Shown here one piece after another: positions 28,301 through 40,300 of a stretch of 64,000 nt of DNA. Source of the DNA: Carettochelys insculpta. Taxonomy: Eukaryota; Chordata; Testudines; Carettochelyidae. A program made the translations under genes and the position numbers. How positions within the stretch are numbered: position 1 is the stretch's first letter; every line of letters begins with the position of its first letter. The notes below the pieces were generated by a model, which saw only the letters and a list, made by a program, of their open reading frames with translations, had not been told where the DNA came from and made no database searches. The stretch covers positions 269,429,798 to 269,493,797 of the forward strand of contig NC_134138.1 of the NCBI RefSeq assembly GCF_033958435.1, written 5' to 3'.

Positions 28301-31300
28301 CACATACGTTCTCTGTTCTGGAAGATAAACAGTTAGCAAGATTCTGATGGGATTACTTCACTCAGGCTCTCCGCCTACACTAGAAAAAGAACTCAAATTT
28401 ATTAGTCGACTTTACACCACTAGATTTTTATAAAATCCACAGCGAGCATCCACACATTTAGAAAGTTGACAGTGTGTCCCCATTCCCTTTGCTAAGCTTG
28501 ATTGTGTCAGTAGTGCATTGTGGGTACCTATCCCACAGTTCTTACACCCCCTATTGCATTCTGGGTTTCTGTGCCAATGTGTTATGAGGAAAAAAAATGA
28601 GTTGCAAGTGGTTGTAGGTGCCTGATGTCATCATCCCAGACTGCATTATCCTTACTACCCTTTCTTGTTGAAAACAAACTGCCCAAAGCATTTTTGCTCC
28701 ACTTTTCCACAGCCTGCCCGTGGCACGTGTTGTTACAAGGCTAACGGGGCAGTCCTAAGATATGTAAAATGCAGAAATAAAAATCTGAAAAAGTTTCAGT
28801 TTGGAGCTATTGAAAAGTTGCTTTTTGGTATTGTTGAAATGCTTCATTTTGATAGTAAAAAAAACCAAAAGCAGCAGAAACGTAGTACTTTAAAGACTAA
28901 CAGAATCATTTATTCGGTGATCCTGTGTTGATATGCTTTTATGGGACCTACCCACTTCATCAGATCAATTTCATTTCCAATACAGACTGACATATAAGTA
29001 CAGAGGACTTAAAAAAATGCAATAAAAACTGACAAACCAAGTAAGATTGAAGGAAGCGCGGTGGGGGGGAAGAGGTAGAGGATGTTAATTGTCCTGTCTG
29101 AGATAATTATGAGCATCAAAGGAAGTGAAGCAGTATAATGCGCGAGATAGATGCCTCTGTTCATATCACTTGTTAATGTGTTGAATCTGAATATGTACTC
29201 CAACTCACAAATCTCTTGCTGCAAGCTGTTAAATTCTTTGTGTTCCAGGATACAAATTCTCAGGTCTTTAACGGAATGACCCATTCCATTGAAGTGTTCA
29301 CTGACCGGCTCATGTGTATTGAGTTTCTTGATGTCTGCTCTGTGTCCATTTATTCTTTGGCAAAAGTTGTTATTTTGAGTCATTCCATTTTGAGCCGGCA
29401 GCCATGTGGTGGTGGGGCAGCCGGAGAGTCTAGCAACCCTGTGGTGCTGGGGACAGCCAGACAGCCCAGGCTGATTCCTGCTTCCTGCTCCCCTGGAGAG
29501 CAGTAGAGGTGAAAGCGATGGTCAGAACAGACACATTGGTGGCATTGTGAGATACTTGTGGAGGCCAATAAGATAAGTAGGCACAGTGTTACACTAGCAT
29601 TAAGTCAACCTTGTAAGTCTGACTTTGGTGTTACTCCTCATGAAAAAGCTGGAGTCAAAAAGTCGACCATAGGACCCCTTAAAATTAACCTAATTAAATT
29701 TGTACTAAAGACAGCTACATTATAAAACCTACCTAACTCCCTTAAATTGACTTTATGCTCTAGTGTAGATTTCACCTCAGAGCCTCAATGGGCATGCCTA
29801 CACAGCACAGAAAAGCCTGTGGCTGGCCCAAGTCAGCTGCGTCAGGCTAATGGGGCTTAGGCTGCTGGTCTGTTTCACTGCTGTGTAGCGTTCTGGGCTT
29901 GGGCTGCAGCCCAGGCTGTTAGACTCTGTGGGGTGGAAGGGTTCCAGCATTCATTCAGCAACCCAATTCTTATCCCAGTATTCTACTGAGTAGTGAGACT
30001 TCATCACAAACCAAGAGCCTGAGTCAGCTGGCATGGGCCAGCTGCGGGTGTCTAACTGCTGTGGAAATACTCACTAAGGACAGCAAAACCAATGGCCCTT
30101 TGCCAAATGTATGCATTTCAGTTCACACCTCTGCTTTAAGGCAGATGGTTACTAAATACTAATTCTGCATTCAGTTAGTTATCTTTGGAAAGTGACAGAC
30201 ATTGCATATTTAGGAGGTGCACAAATATACCCCTGCTATTTGCTGGTACCATTTGGCTGAAACTGGTTTTTGAGCACTTCTAGATTAGGCTATTGCCTTT
30301 GTTTTACTCATCTGTACTGTTTCTAGTAAAAAAGGGACCCTGACTGGGGCTTCAGGCTCCTACCACAGAATAAGGAAAGAGTCATGGACTTGCAGTTCCC
30401 AATTTATTTGCTTTTCTTCCTCCCTCAACACTGTCAATAACACTGAACAGGGGATCACCTACTTGAAATGAGAAGATGACTTATAACTACTGTTTCAGGG
30501 TATTGTAAACGATTTGCACAGATGAGAGAATGAGTTATGGGAAATTTTCCAAACATTTTATGTAACTGCCCTTAATAAACATTCCTTATAACCAAATGAG
30601 TCAAGAATGCATTAAGTGCCTTCTTATATTTGCAAATTTAAAAACTTGTATTTAAAATTTTCCCCAGGTAGATATATAGTTGACAATCTATAACTTCTGA
30701 TGTACAAAAAAGTGCAGCTTGAAACAAGAGGTGAGACAAAGTTTGCAACTCTCTAGGAATGCAACACACAGGCTATGCCTACCAGCAGGCGCTATTTTGG
30801 GATAAAAAGGAATCCCAAAGTAACTGCTCGCATCTACGCAATGTGCCCATTCTCTTGGTTTTTGAGGTAATGGGATCAATGTCCTGGCATCCCTGTAAAC
30901 ATCATTGCATGAGGAGTACAGGGATGCCTTGAAATAGGGCTTTATTTTGGCATGTGGCACCCTTTAGACAGTGCCACATGCCTTAATAGCCTATTTCAAA
31001 ATTTACTTGAAATAGGCTACACAATTTGCATTGAGTACAGTAAACCCTCAAGTTATGTGGGTGTTGCATCTCTAAACCCCCTGCATAACTCAAATTTTTG
31101 TGCAAGTGGAAGGGAGACGGGAAACAGGCTACAGCCTGGTTCCCAGCAACCCTGGGCTTGCAGAAGATGGGAAACTGACCAGCCCAGCAGGACTGGTCTG
31201 TTTCCTGGCTCCCAGAGTGGCGGGAAACAGGGAACCATAAGGCAGCCTGGTTCCCTTCTCCAGCTGCTTGCAGAACCAGGAAACTGACCGGCACAGCAGC

Positions 31301-34300
31301 TTTGTCAGTTTCCTGGCTCCAGCCTGTCCAGGGGAGCCAAGAACCAGGGGCAGCCTGGCTCCTCTCTGCTCCTTAGAGCCAGGAAACCAACCAGAGCTGC
31401 TACCTTGCTCAGGGCAGCTCCCCTGCAAGCACAGGGGAGCCAGGCTCCTGCCTGGTTCCCAGCTCCCTGCCCCTCTGGAAACCAGGAAACCACTTCTCTC
31501 AGGGGCGCAGCCACAAGTCAGGTTGCTGCCCTTGACAGGAGCAGGAAACTGCTCCTGTTGGGCAGCACAAGTCAGGCTGCTGCCCCTGAGAGAAGAGGTT
31601 TCTCTGCTACCATCACGGATGGTAACCTGATTTGCAGATGTCAGGGGCAGCAGTCGCATTAACCTGAGATATGTTCAAAATTGCATGTATTGCAAGGGTT
31701 TACTGTATAAAGCAAATTGCATTATTTATTTCAATCTTACCAGGCCATCTAGACATAGCCTTAAAGAGCTAGCCAGGACTCGATCAGAATGGAAAGCTGT
31801 GCATCTTGCTAATTGTACACAATATTGAATATTTTCATATAGTTTTTAGAAAGGGATGATGACCTGGAGACCTTACTGTCACAGCAGGTCCTCTGCAATC
31901 ATCCTGGCTCAAAGATCGGGGCGTTAACTGGGTCAACTTTTAATTTAAAATGGTGGTGGTGGCTTTACCTTTTTTCAGGGTCTTTCTGCAGACATGAAGA
32001 AATCATCTTCCTAAAGGACTTCCCATACTTCTTCAGCATTTCTTTATCCTGCACACCGGTCTCTAAAGAAGGTGGGTCATTCTGTAGTGTCAACATTAAA
32101 ACCTGAAAGAATTAAACCAAATCTCATAACCTGTAATGCTGTGTAGGAAGGGACAACTATTACAGGTCAGAACACAGCAGACCAGCAGTGAAGGAACCCT
32201 TTTTTCCAGACCATGTGGTCAGTTAACTAATTTACTACACACAGGTGTCTCTGAATGTATGGATAACTGCAGGAGTCTTAAAATGCCTTGCATCCTATCT
32301 TGCCAACTGCACCACTGCAACCGGAGCAGATTTAGAGAAGAACCCTGTAGTGGGACTGGGATCCTGCAGGGCCTTCTACCACCATAGCAGGAGTGGGTAA
32401 AATGCATTGTATTGCAGGCAGGACTGAATGGATGTGGAAAAAAAAATGACTTCCCATGGGCTGCCAGATAATAAAATGTGCCAGTTATTTGAGCCGGGAC
32501 TGACGGCCAGCCCCATCTGGGACACTGGCTCCATGGCAGCTGGCCCCAGCCACGTATGCCAATTGACCAAATGTGCAGAATAACCAGGCTTTTACTGTAA
32601 ACAATTTCAATAATGGAAAGCAACTTTTTCCTTTTTCTATGAAATAAAGGTTTTAATACTGAAATTTAAGTGAGGAAGAGAAAGGAATGATGTTTATTAT
32701 AGGTAAGTATATTCTTTTTGTAGCAAAAACTGATTTTTTTTAAATACAGACTCTGCTATGAATAGTGACAGAGAGGGAGCCATGCTAGTCTATATACTAT
32801 CAAAACAAAAAAGCAGTCAAGTAGCCCTTTAAAGACTAATTAGGTGAGTTTTCGTGGGACAGACCCAAGTGGGTCTGTCCCACGACAGCTCACCTAATAA
32901 ATTAGTTTGTTAGTCTTTAAAGTGCTACTTGACTGCTTTTTTGTTTTGATACTGTGCTAAGAGTCGGGCAAGCAGGTCACAGATTCTATGCTTGTAATCA
33001 GACCTCAGCAACTTCCTTATAGTTTCACTAATTCAGTCCTAGACAGCGGGGTTCAAACCCCAGCTGGGCTCCTTTCTGCTCTTTGTTGAGGTCAGAGGTG
33101 TTACCTGCCAGCTTCAGTTACAGCCCCAGGGGTCATCCTTAGTCACTGTGAGCTTCTCTCCCTCTCCCTCTCCCACACACACACACCCCGACACTCTCTC
33201 ACACACGCACCCCAACTCTCTCTCTCTCTCTCTCACACGCACGCACATACGCACCACTCCATCACAGATGGGAACAGAATAAAAATGGGATTCAAAACCG
33301 AGTCCTGAACAAGGCTCTCATTTAGAGCAACAACCCTCCCCAGGCTTCAGTGATGAGCCTTTAAAATGGAAAATTCTGAACTACACCAACAAAAATACCA
33401 CATTGCACACAAATCCCAGCTCAGTTCCCATAGTTATAAATACCAGACAGAGCTGAAAAAACCACACAGCGTAACGAACCAGCTCTCTGACAGAACAAAC
33501 CCAACAACCTTCTGGGAATAACCAAGACTAAGGCCCTCAGTTCATTTTACAGGGGCTACTGAACAGCAGATAGATAGCAACTTTTGGTTTCCAGCGGGGC
33601 TAACATTCAAACTGGTGGTAGCATGTAGAGCCTCTAACCTCAACTCCTGATGCAGCAGAGTATGCTAGCCCACCCCAGGTTAAAAATCACATGGGACAAC
33701 TGCTGCCAAGTTTTATGAGTAGCTGGACAGAAGGAACTCTGAGGTAGGAGACAACTGTTTCTCTCTTTGTCCAGGAGTCCCTGGATGCCCTATTAGATGG
33801 TCTGAACGGCTGCTTTTTCTAAAAGTCTAAGATAAAAGACTGACATGTTGCTTTTAAAGGATCCAAGGGAAACGTTTAGTACTACAGTAAACTCTCAAAT
33901 TAACAGACCCCAATTTAACAGACTTTGGACATAATGGACGCTGCCCGCCAGCGGCCCGCCCCATAAACATCAGCAACTCATCAGAGACTCTGGCGCTGCT
34001 GCTGAAGCCCCCACGAGCTTGTCCCACCAGGGGTGAGGCATGTGTGAGGGCAGACAGGTGGATTTTCAGCACTGACTGACACCTTTTTCCACCCATTAGT
34101 CTGTTAAACCAAGGTTTTATTGTACTAATGAATAATGGTCTGTACAGAGAAGGGCACAGATTTGAATGGTGCTATCCTATATTTTAAGCACAAATACAAA
34201 CAAGAAAAAATATTGGGCTAACTATGCTCTTTCAAACCACCACAGGAAATGCTGCTTAATACTTTCTTGTCACTGCACGTGTTTGAAATTTACTACTCAC

Positions 34301-37300
34301 TTTCATTGGTGGATATTTGTGGTAAGGAGCTGCCCCTGTAGCCAGCTCTATTGCAGTGATTCCAAAACTCCAGATGTCTGCCTTGAAGTCATAACCTCTG
34401 ACCTGAAAAGCAACAAGATATTTCTCCACATCTTTTTCGTTATCCCAACAAACACCTCCACCTGCAAGCTTTGAATGGAGCTTGCCAAATGATAGTGTCA
34501 TTTCTTTAACCTCAAGGACTTTGAAAAACATCTGCCATTAATCTTAGTTGCCCATTCTAATACAGAAACTCAGACTACTTGGGCATGACAAACAGCCATA
34601 GTGGCGGGGGGAGTGGCACTGACAGCGACAGCCCCCAATAGCCAAATTTCTAACTAGTTACTTCATTAACCTAACTGCAATCACAGACAGTTCAGAAACA
34701 GGTTAACATTCTACTCTATGCACTGGGAAGTGCACGCCCCCCTTGAATTGAGCCAGGTCACTGACTAATTCCTCATTCCTGCTTACGGAAGCCACTGCTG
34801 ACATTTGAATATTTGCTTTCCATTAAATTGTCTTTTGCATTAGTCATTTCCACATTATACGTGCAGGTTTGTTCACAAAGCCATGTAACACTTTAACCTC
34901 CACTCTGTAAAGAAAGAAATTCATATGTAGGTAGGCATTTTTCATCATAACATGACCTAGTGTTTTGGTATCTGAAATGGCAAAGTAACATCAATGAGAA
35001 CCACAAGCATTTTGCTAAAAAGAAATAGTTAATTTTTTTTCTGCTCTCCTGCAAAACGGAAGAACACTGCAAGAGCCGAGTCAGTGCCAAATTAATAGTA
35101 GTATTGCGTTAGTCTAAGTTATTTTAGGAGAAGACGTCAATTCTGATGAAGCCAAAAGTTTCGTGTGGAGTTTATTGCAAGAAATTATTCTGAGACTTTG
35201 TACCACCACATTCTCTTCCAGCAGGTGTCACTAACTAGACTTAACTGTTGCATTTTGAAGATCACATCCACATTTCAATTTATGGTTCATCTTCACTTAT
35301 GTTCATAATGTTAAATTACATTTGATAAGTTTACTATATTTGTTTGTTTATTTTCTACAAACTCCTTAAGTTCTGTAGACTATGTTTGGTTTTTGTCAGC
35401 TTTCGCCTCCCTGTGGTACTCCAGTTTGATGGAATTTTAGTGACGGAAACTGCTAGTAGTGATCGCCTTTTACTGCATAAACTTGGTTTCTTTGTACTCA
35501 TATGATAATATTAGTAGTGGAAAAAAATCTCTGTAAAAGTTCAAAGCAACTAAGCTGTATCACACTATGTAGCTCAATAATGCTAGAGAATAAATTTTAA
35601 TTAAAATCAAAGCGACAAAAAACAGGGAAGCAAATTGTTAGTATTGTGGTAAGTGCACAAAGAAATCTAACTTTTCCAATACATTTAAACAACGCTATTT
35701 ATAGCTTCTGACTACACTACAAAATCCTGTTTGTAACTTAAAGCCAGAGGGAAAATTTCAACTATCTAATAACTAGTACAGCTAATGCATATCCAAAGGG
35801 AAAACAGCTTGTCACCTGAATTTTTGATCCAGAACACAACAATAACCTTAACTTGTTTATATTTTATGGATTTAGATCAATGAAATGTACCTCACCAATT
35901 TGTTTTCTTGTCAAAATGTGCATGGCATTTAGAATGATAATGGTGATATAGGGAAGATTATGCCAACGATAAGGTAATGGAGCTGGGTCAAAAATCTTTT
36001 ACAGATAAGGAGAAAAAGGTAGATAAAGATACAATTGGCTCACAGTGACACCTGCTGGAAAAGAATGTGATCGTACAAAGAGTCTTAAAATAATTTCTTG
36101 CAATAAACTCCACACTCCCAGCTTTTATGAACCCTTAAGTCCCCAGAACATTGGTCTCAAAAGCAAATATGTGATATATTTATCATTAAGTCTTTTCTTT
36201 TTAGTTAAATTCCCTGCCTGGTAAAGACCTTTATTACCATGAAATCCTTTCAGTTTTTCCCTTTCTTAACACTGTTCTTTGATCCATTGGATTTTCACTG
36301 ACCTAATCCCCTCTCTCTCTTTCTCAATCACAGACATTTTGGGCACAGCCTGGAGAAGTCCAATAAGATGTAACTACAGCCTCCCTGCTGCTCTGTAACT
36401 TGTGACTTCAGTTACATACGGCAAAAAGAGCAGCCCTCACTTCCACTCCCTGTTGATTGGCTGATAGGTAGTTTGAAGAAGGAGAAAGAAGCCAACTTTC
36501 TAGAAGCAGCCATTCCTTTTCAAGGGATGCAAATGCGGAGTAGGAATTCAGCTGGATGTAGAAAATTCAGCAGGGTAGTGAATCATCCCTCCAGTCTCAT
36601 CTCCCCCAATTTTCCTTCACAGCAGTTACTGACGTTTAGATTTGTTTTGCCTTGTTGGCAGTCGTTAGCACTGCATGTTCAGGAAGAAAATATTCTCTTG
36701 ACCTCCTTTAACCCCAATATCTGTCATTTTAATGGATCAAGTAGCAGTTCTGAAACAAGCAGCAATCATTATCGGAGTTTAAGAAACAATCCTGGCTCTT
36801 GCATAGACTTTTATCAGAGACTAGCGGGGATGACAGAGTGTGCTAAAGAAAAAAGCCTATCAGAGAGAAAAAGGGCCTGAAATTGAGAGTGCTCAAAGCT
36901 GCCTGAAATTTTAGAGAAAATACCCCATACTACGTTGAGCAACACGAGCGCTGAGCCACTATGGAGTGGCATAAGAGCCAAGCCACCACAGTGGCCAAAG
37001 CTTTCATAAACAATGACTTAGCTCACTTGCCATGTACAATTTTCTAACAGGATACTAGCAATTAAAGAGTTACCTGTTCCATGACTTCTGGCGCCATCCA
37101 GCAAGGGGTGCCCACAAAGGTTTTTCTCACTTTATTTCTGGTAATATCACCACCAGTTGCTAAAAACGCACTTACACCAAAGTCTGAAATATCAAACAAG
37201 CCCACAGTAAAGAAAACATCCTCAACATTGTGGGGGGAAGGGAGAGAATCTCAGCTATGCAGCCAAGGTCACATTTCACATGGCAAGTTAGTCTTTCAAC

Positions 37301-40300
37301 AAATGCTTATAACCATCAATACTATTCAACTCCATCAAAGAGGTGTGAAGTGTACTTCAGAGACAGAAGTGCACCAAGACAGAATTTTTAATTATAGTGT
37401 TTGGGCCAGGGTATGAATTAAGGACCATATATACCCTCAATCCACAGCAGACGTCCCACTGATGTCAATGGGAGGATTACATGGAGATGAAGGAAAAGAC
37501 GGTCTTTATGTAGTGACAAACGATAGGAGTTCAGTTGAGTTACTGCCTCCTCTAGAAACATTCAGAACCTTTAGAACAAAAGGCTTCTGCCTTTCTTCTT
37601 CCTCCCTGCCCTCCAAATCTTTTATCTTTTTCCTCCTCCATTGTTTGATGTTGATTAACCAGAAAGCCTAACAGTGTAAATATCCCAATAAGAAAAGAAT
37701 AGGGCAGGCAGGGAGCTCACATATAATTCCCATCTCACTGACGGAAGTCACTCACTTTAGTTCCAAAGTCACCTGCATTCTAACACTTTACTTCCGATAT
37801 AAAAACTTCTCCATAATTTCAACTTAACTCTATTTGTACTCAAGCCATGAATCTCATAGCAGTTTAGGCTTCCTGAAATACATCCTTTGTTTAGGGTTAG
37901 CCGCTGTTTGAGCCTTGAGCAATTTGAGAGCTATCACTTAGACCCGTTATGTAAATTGTCTGCAGCCTCAGGATGACAGCACTGCACTGGTTAGTGCTCT
38001 GTTGATTAGGAAGATTCTCCACCAGAATGAGGGGGAGAGAGTCAGATGTTTAAATAAAGGATTAGAATGTGTCACGTGGACTATAGCTGTTCATGCAGCT
38101 GGGAAGCCCAAGATCTTAGTCTGATACTATGCTACCAAGGGAAGTATGTATGACAGGTTGGGTCACAGAGATCCCCTTGAGACTATCATCTCATTGGCTG
38201 ATCATGTCTACCTTACAACCCACTGCCACCACCCTGTCCTCAAGCCAGAGCCAGCCTGACCAGGGCCTGGAGATGTGACAGCTCAGCTACAGCCAGTGGT
38301 AAGGTAGTTGCTGTGCCTGGAAGGGGAAGGGGGCAGAGAGGGTGCCCAGTGTGTGCAGAATCAGAGCTGGAGGCAGGGGACCTCCCTTGGTGCGTCAAAT
38401 TCCTTGTTAGGCACAGGTCAGGTCCCAAGGGTACCAGACCAGGGAGGTGAAACCTGTAGTTTCATTCCTGCTTAACTGGTAAATCTGGCAAGGTTCCAAA
38501 ACTGTATTTGCTATAATTTGGTGCATTTAGCTGAAGCCTCGGAATTTACACAGAAACCATCCTAGTTTCCACTCGAGACAAACTAAGCTGACTTCTTGTA
38601 GTACCACATTACCTGTCTTTTAGGAAACTTCTATTGTTCTAAAAATAAGAGCAATTTAATCTCTAGCAACAGGCTGCAATTTCAGTAAATGAAACAAGCA
38701 TGTATTTCAAATAATGCATTATCTTACTTCCATAAAGGGTAAAGGAAATGTAATTTCAAGTACCAGTGTTCCAACAACAAAAAAAAAACCCAAACACAAT
38801 ATCACTGGTAGATGATCATTTTTAATGAAGTGGCCACTGTATCTGACCACTCAACCCTTGTCCTCAAAAGAAACCGCCACAATATTTCCAATAGATGAAC
38901 CTAGGAACTTAAACTCATAACTTTGCTAGGCACTAAAAATCATGGACCACACAGAGGCACTGGATTTATTACAACAATCTATAACCTCTCCAAGCTATTC
39001 TATCATGCCCACCCCTTGCCTCTCTCTGATTTGTTACTTCACCTTGAAATACACATTAACTACAGGTTGAACATCTCTAGTCTAGCACTTTCTGGTCCAG
39101 CAACATCTGTGGTTCAGCATGATGTCAGTCAGCTGGATGTCCACTAATCAGGGGTGTGTCCAAGTTTCCCTTGGTCCCATAAGTCGTGTCTACATGTGCA
39201 TGCTACTTTGAAGTAGTGGCACTAACTTCGAAATAGCGCCCGTCACAGCTACATGTGTTGGGCGCTATTTCGATGTTAACATCGACGTTAGGTGGCAAGA
39301 CGTCGAAGCCGCTAACCCCATGAGGAGATGGGAATAGCGCCCTACTTCGACATTCAACGTCGAAGTAGGGACCGTGTAGTCGTTGCGCGTCCCACAACAT
39401 TGAAATTGCGGGGTCCTCCATGGCGGCCATCAGCTGAGGGGTTGAGAGACGCTCTCTACAGCCCCTCAGCTCAATGGTGGCCGCGTGGAGCAGCCCCTTA
39501 AAGGTCCCCGCCCCCTCCCTTCCTGTGCAGGAAGCTGAGAGAACGTGCGGGTGGCAGACCAGACATGCGGCCAGCCTGCACGTTCCTCAGCCAGCACAGA
39601 CAGCCCCCCCAGAAGACCCCCCCCAAGGGGAGCCAGGGCAGCCAGGGCTCGCAGGCTGGCAGCCAGGGCGGCAAGCGGCAGCGGGGCCCCTCCTGGACGG
39701 AGGCCAAGCTTCGGGACCTGCTGGGGCTCTGGAGCGAGGAGGTGGTGCTCCAGGTAATGGGGAGCAAGAGGCGGAATGCGGATGCGTTCGCTCAGCTGGC
39801 TGAGGACCTGGCCGCCCGGGGTCACCCTGCCCGCACTCCAGACCATGTCCGGAGTAAAGTCAAGGAGCTGCGGCAGGGTTATGCCCGGGCCCGGGATGCG
39901 GCCGGCCGATCTGGGGCCGCCCCCATCACTTGCCCCTTTTACAGGGAGCTCAGGGACATCCTTGGCCCCCGGCACACCTCCTCCCCTCCAGCCACTCTTG
40001 ATACCTCGGCTGAGGAGCCCCAGCAGGCCCCGGAGCCCGCCCCGCAGGTAAGCCCCGCACCCCGGGGGCCCCCCCTGGAGCCCACCCCCGGGGCACCGCA
40101 GCAGGAGGAGGAGGAGGGGGACTCTTCCTCCACCGACACCTGCCTGCACATCCTCCTGCCATCGAGGACCAGCAGCCGGGTGTCCCCCGACCGTGGGAGT
40201 GGACCTACAGGTATGTACCCCCCCGGTGTACACCCCCAGCGTTGAGGGGCGGGGGTAATAGATATGTGGCCAGGGCCCTCCACATGCCCAGATGGCCATG

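Noticed and set aside
31129..31659. 176-codon minus frame and overlapping plus frames
   Set aside because: They lie in the repetitive GC-rich core of a Tigger-like MITE and have repeat-driven composition.
36473..36880. 135-codon plus frame in an OXSR1 intron
   Set aside because: No recognisable domain, no splice or promoter context; Ser/Asn-rich chance frame.
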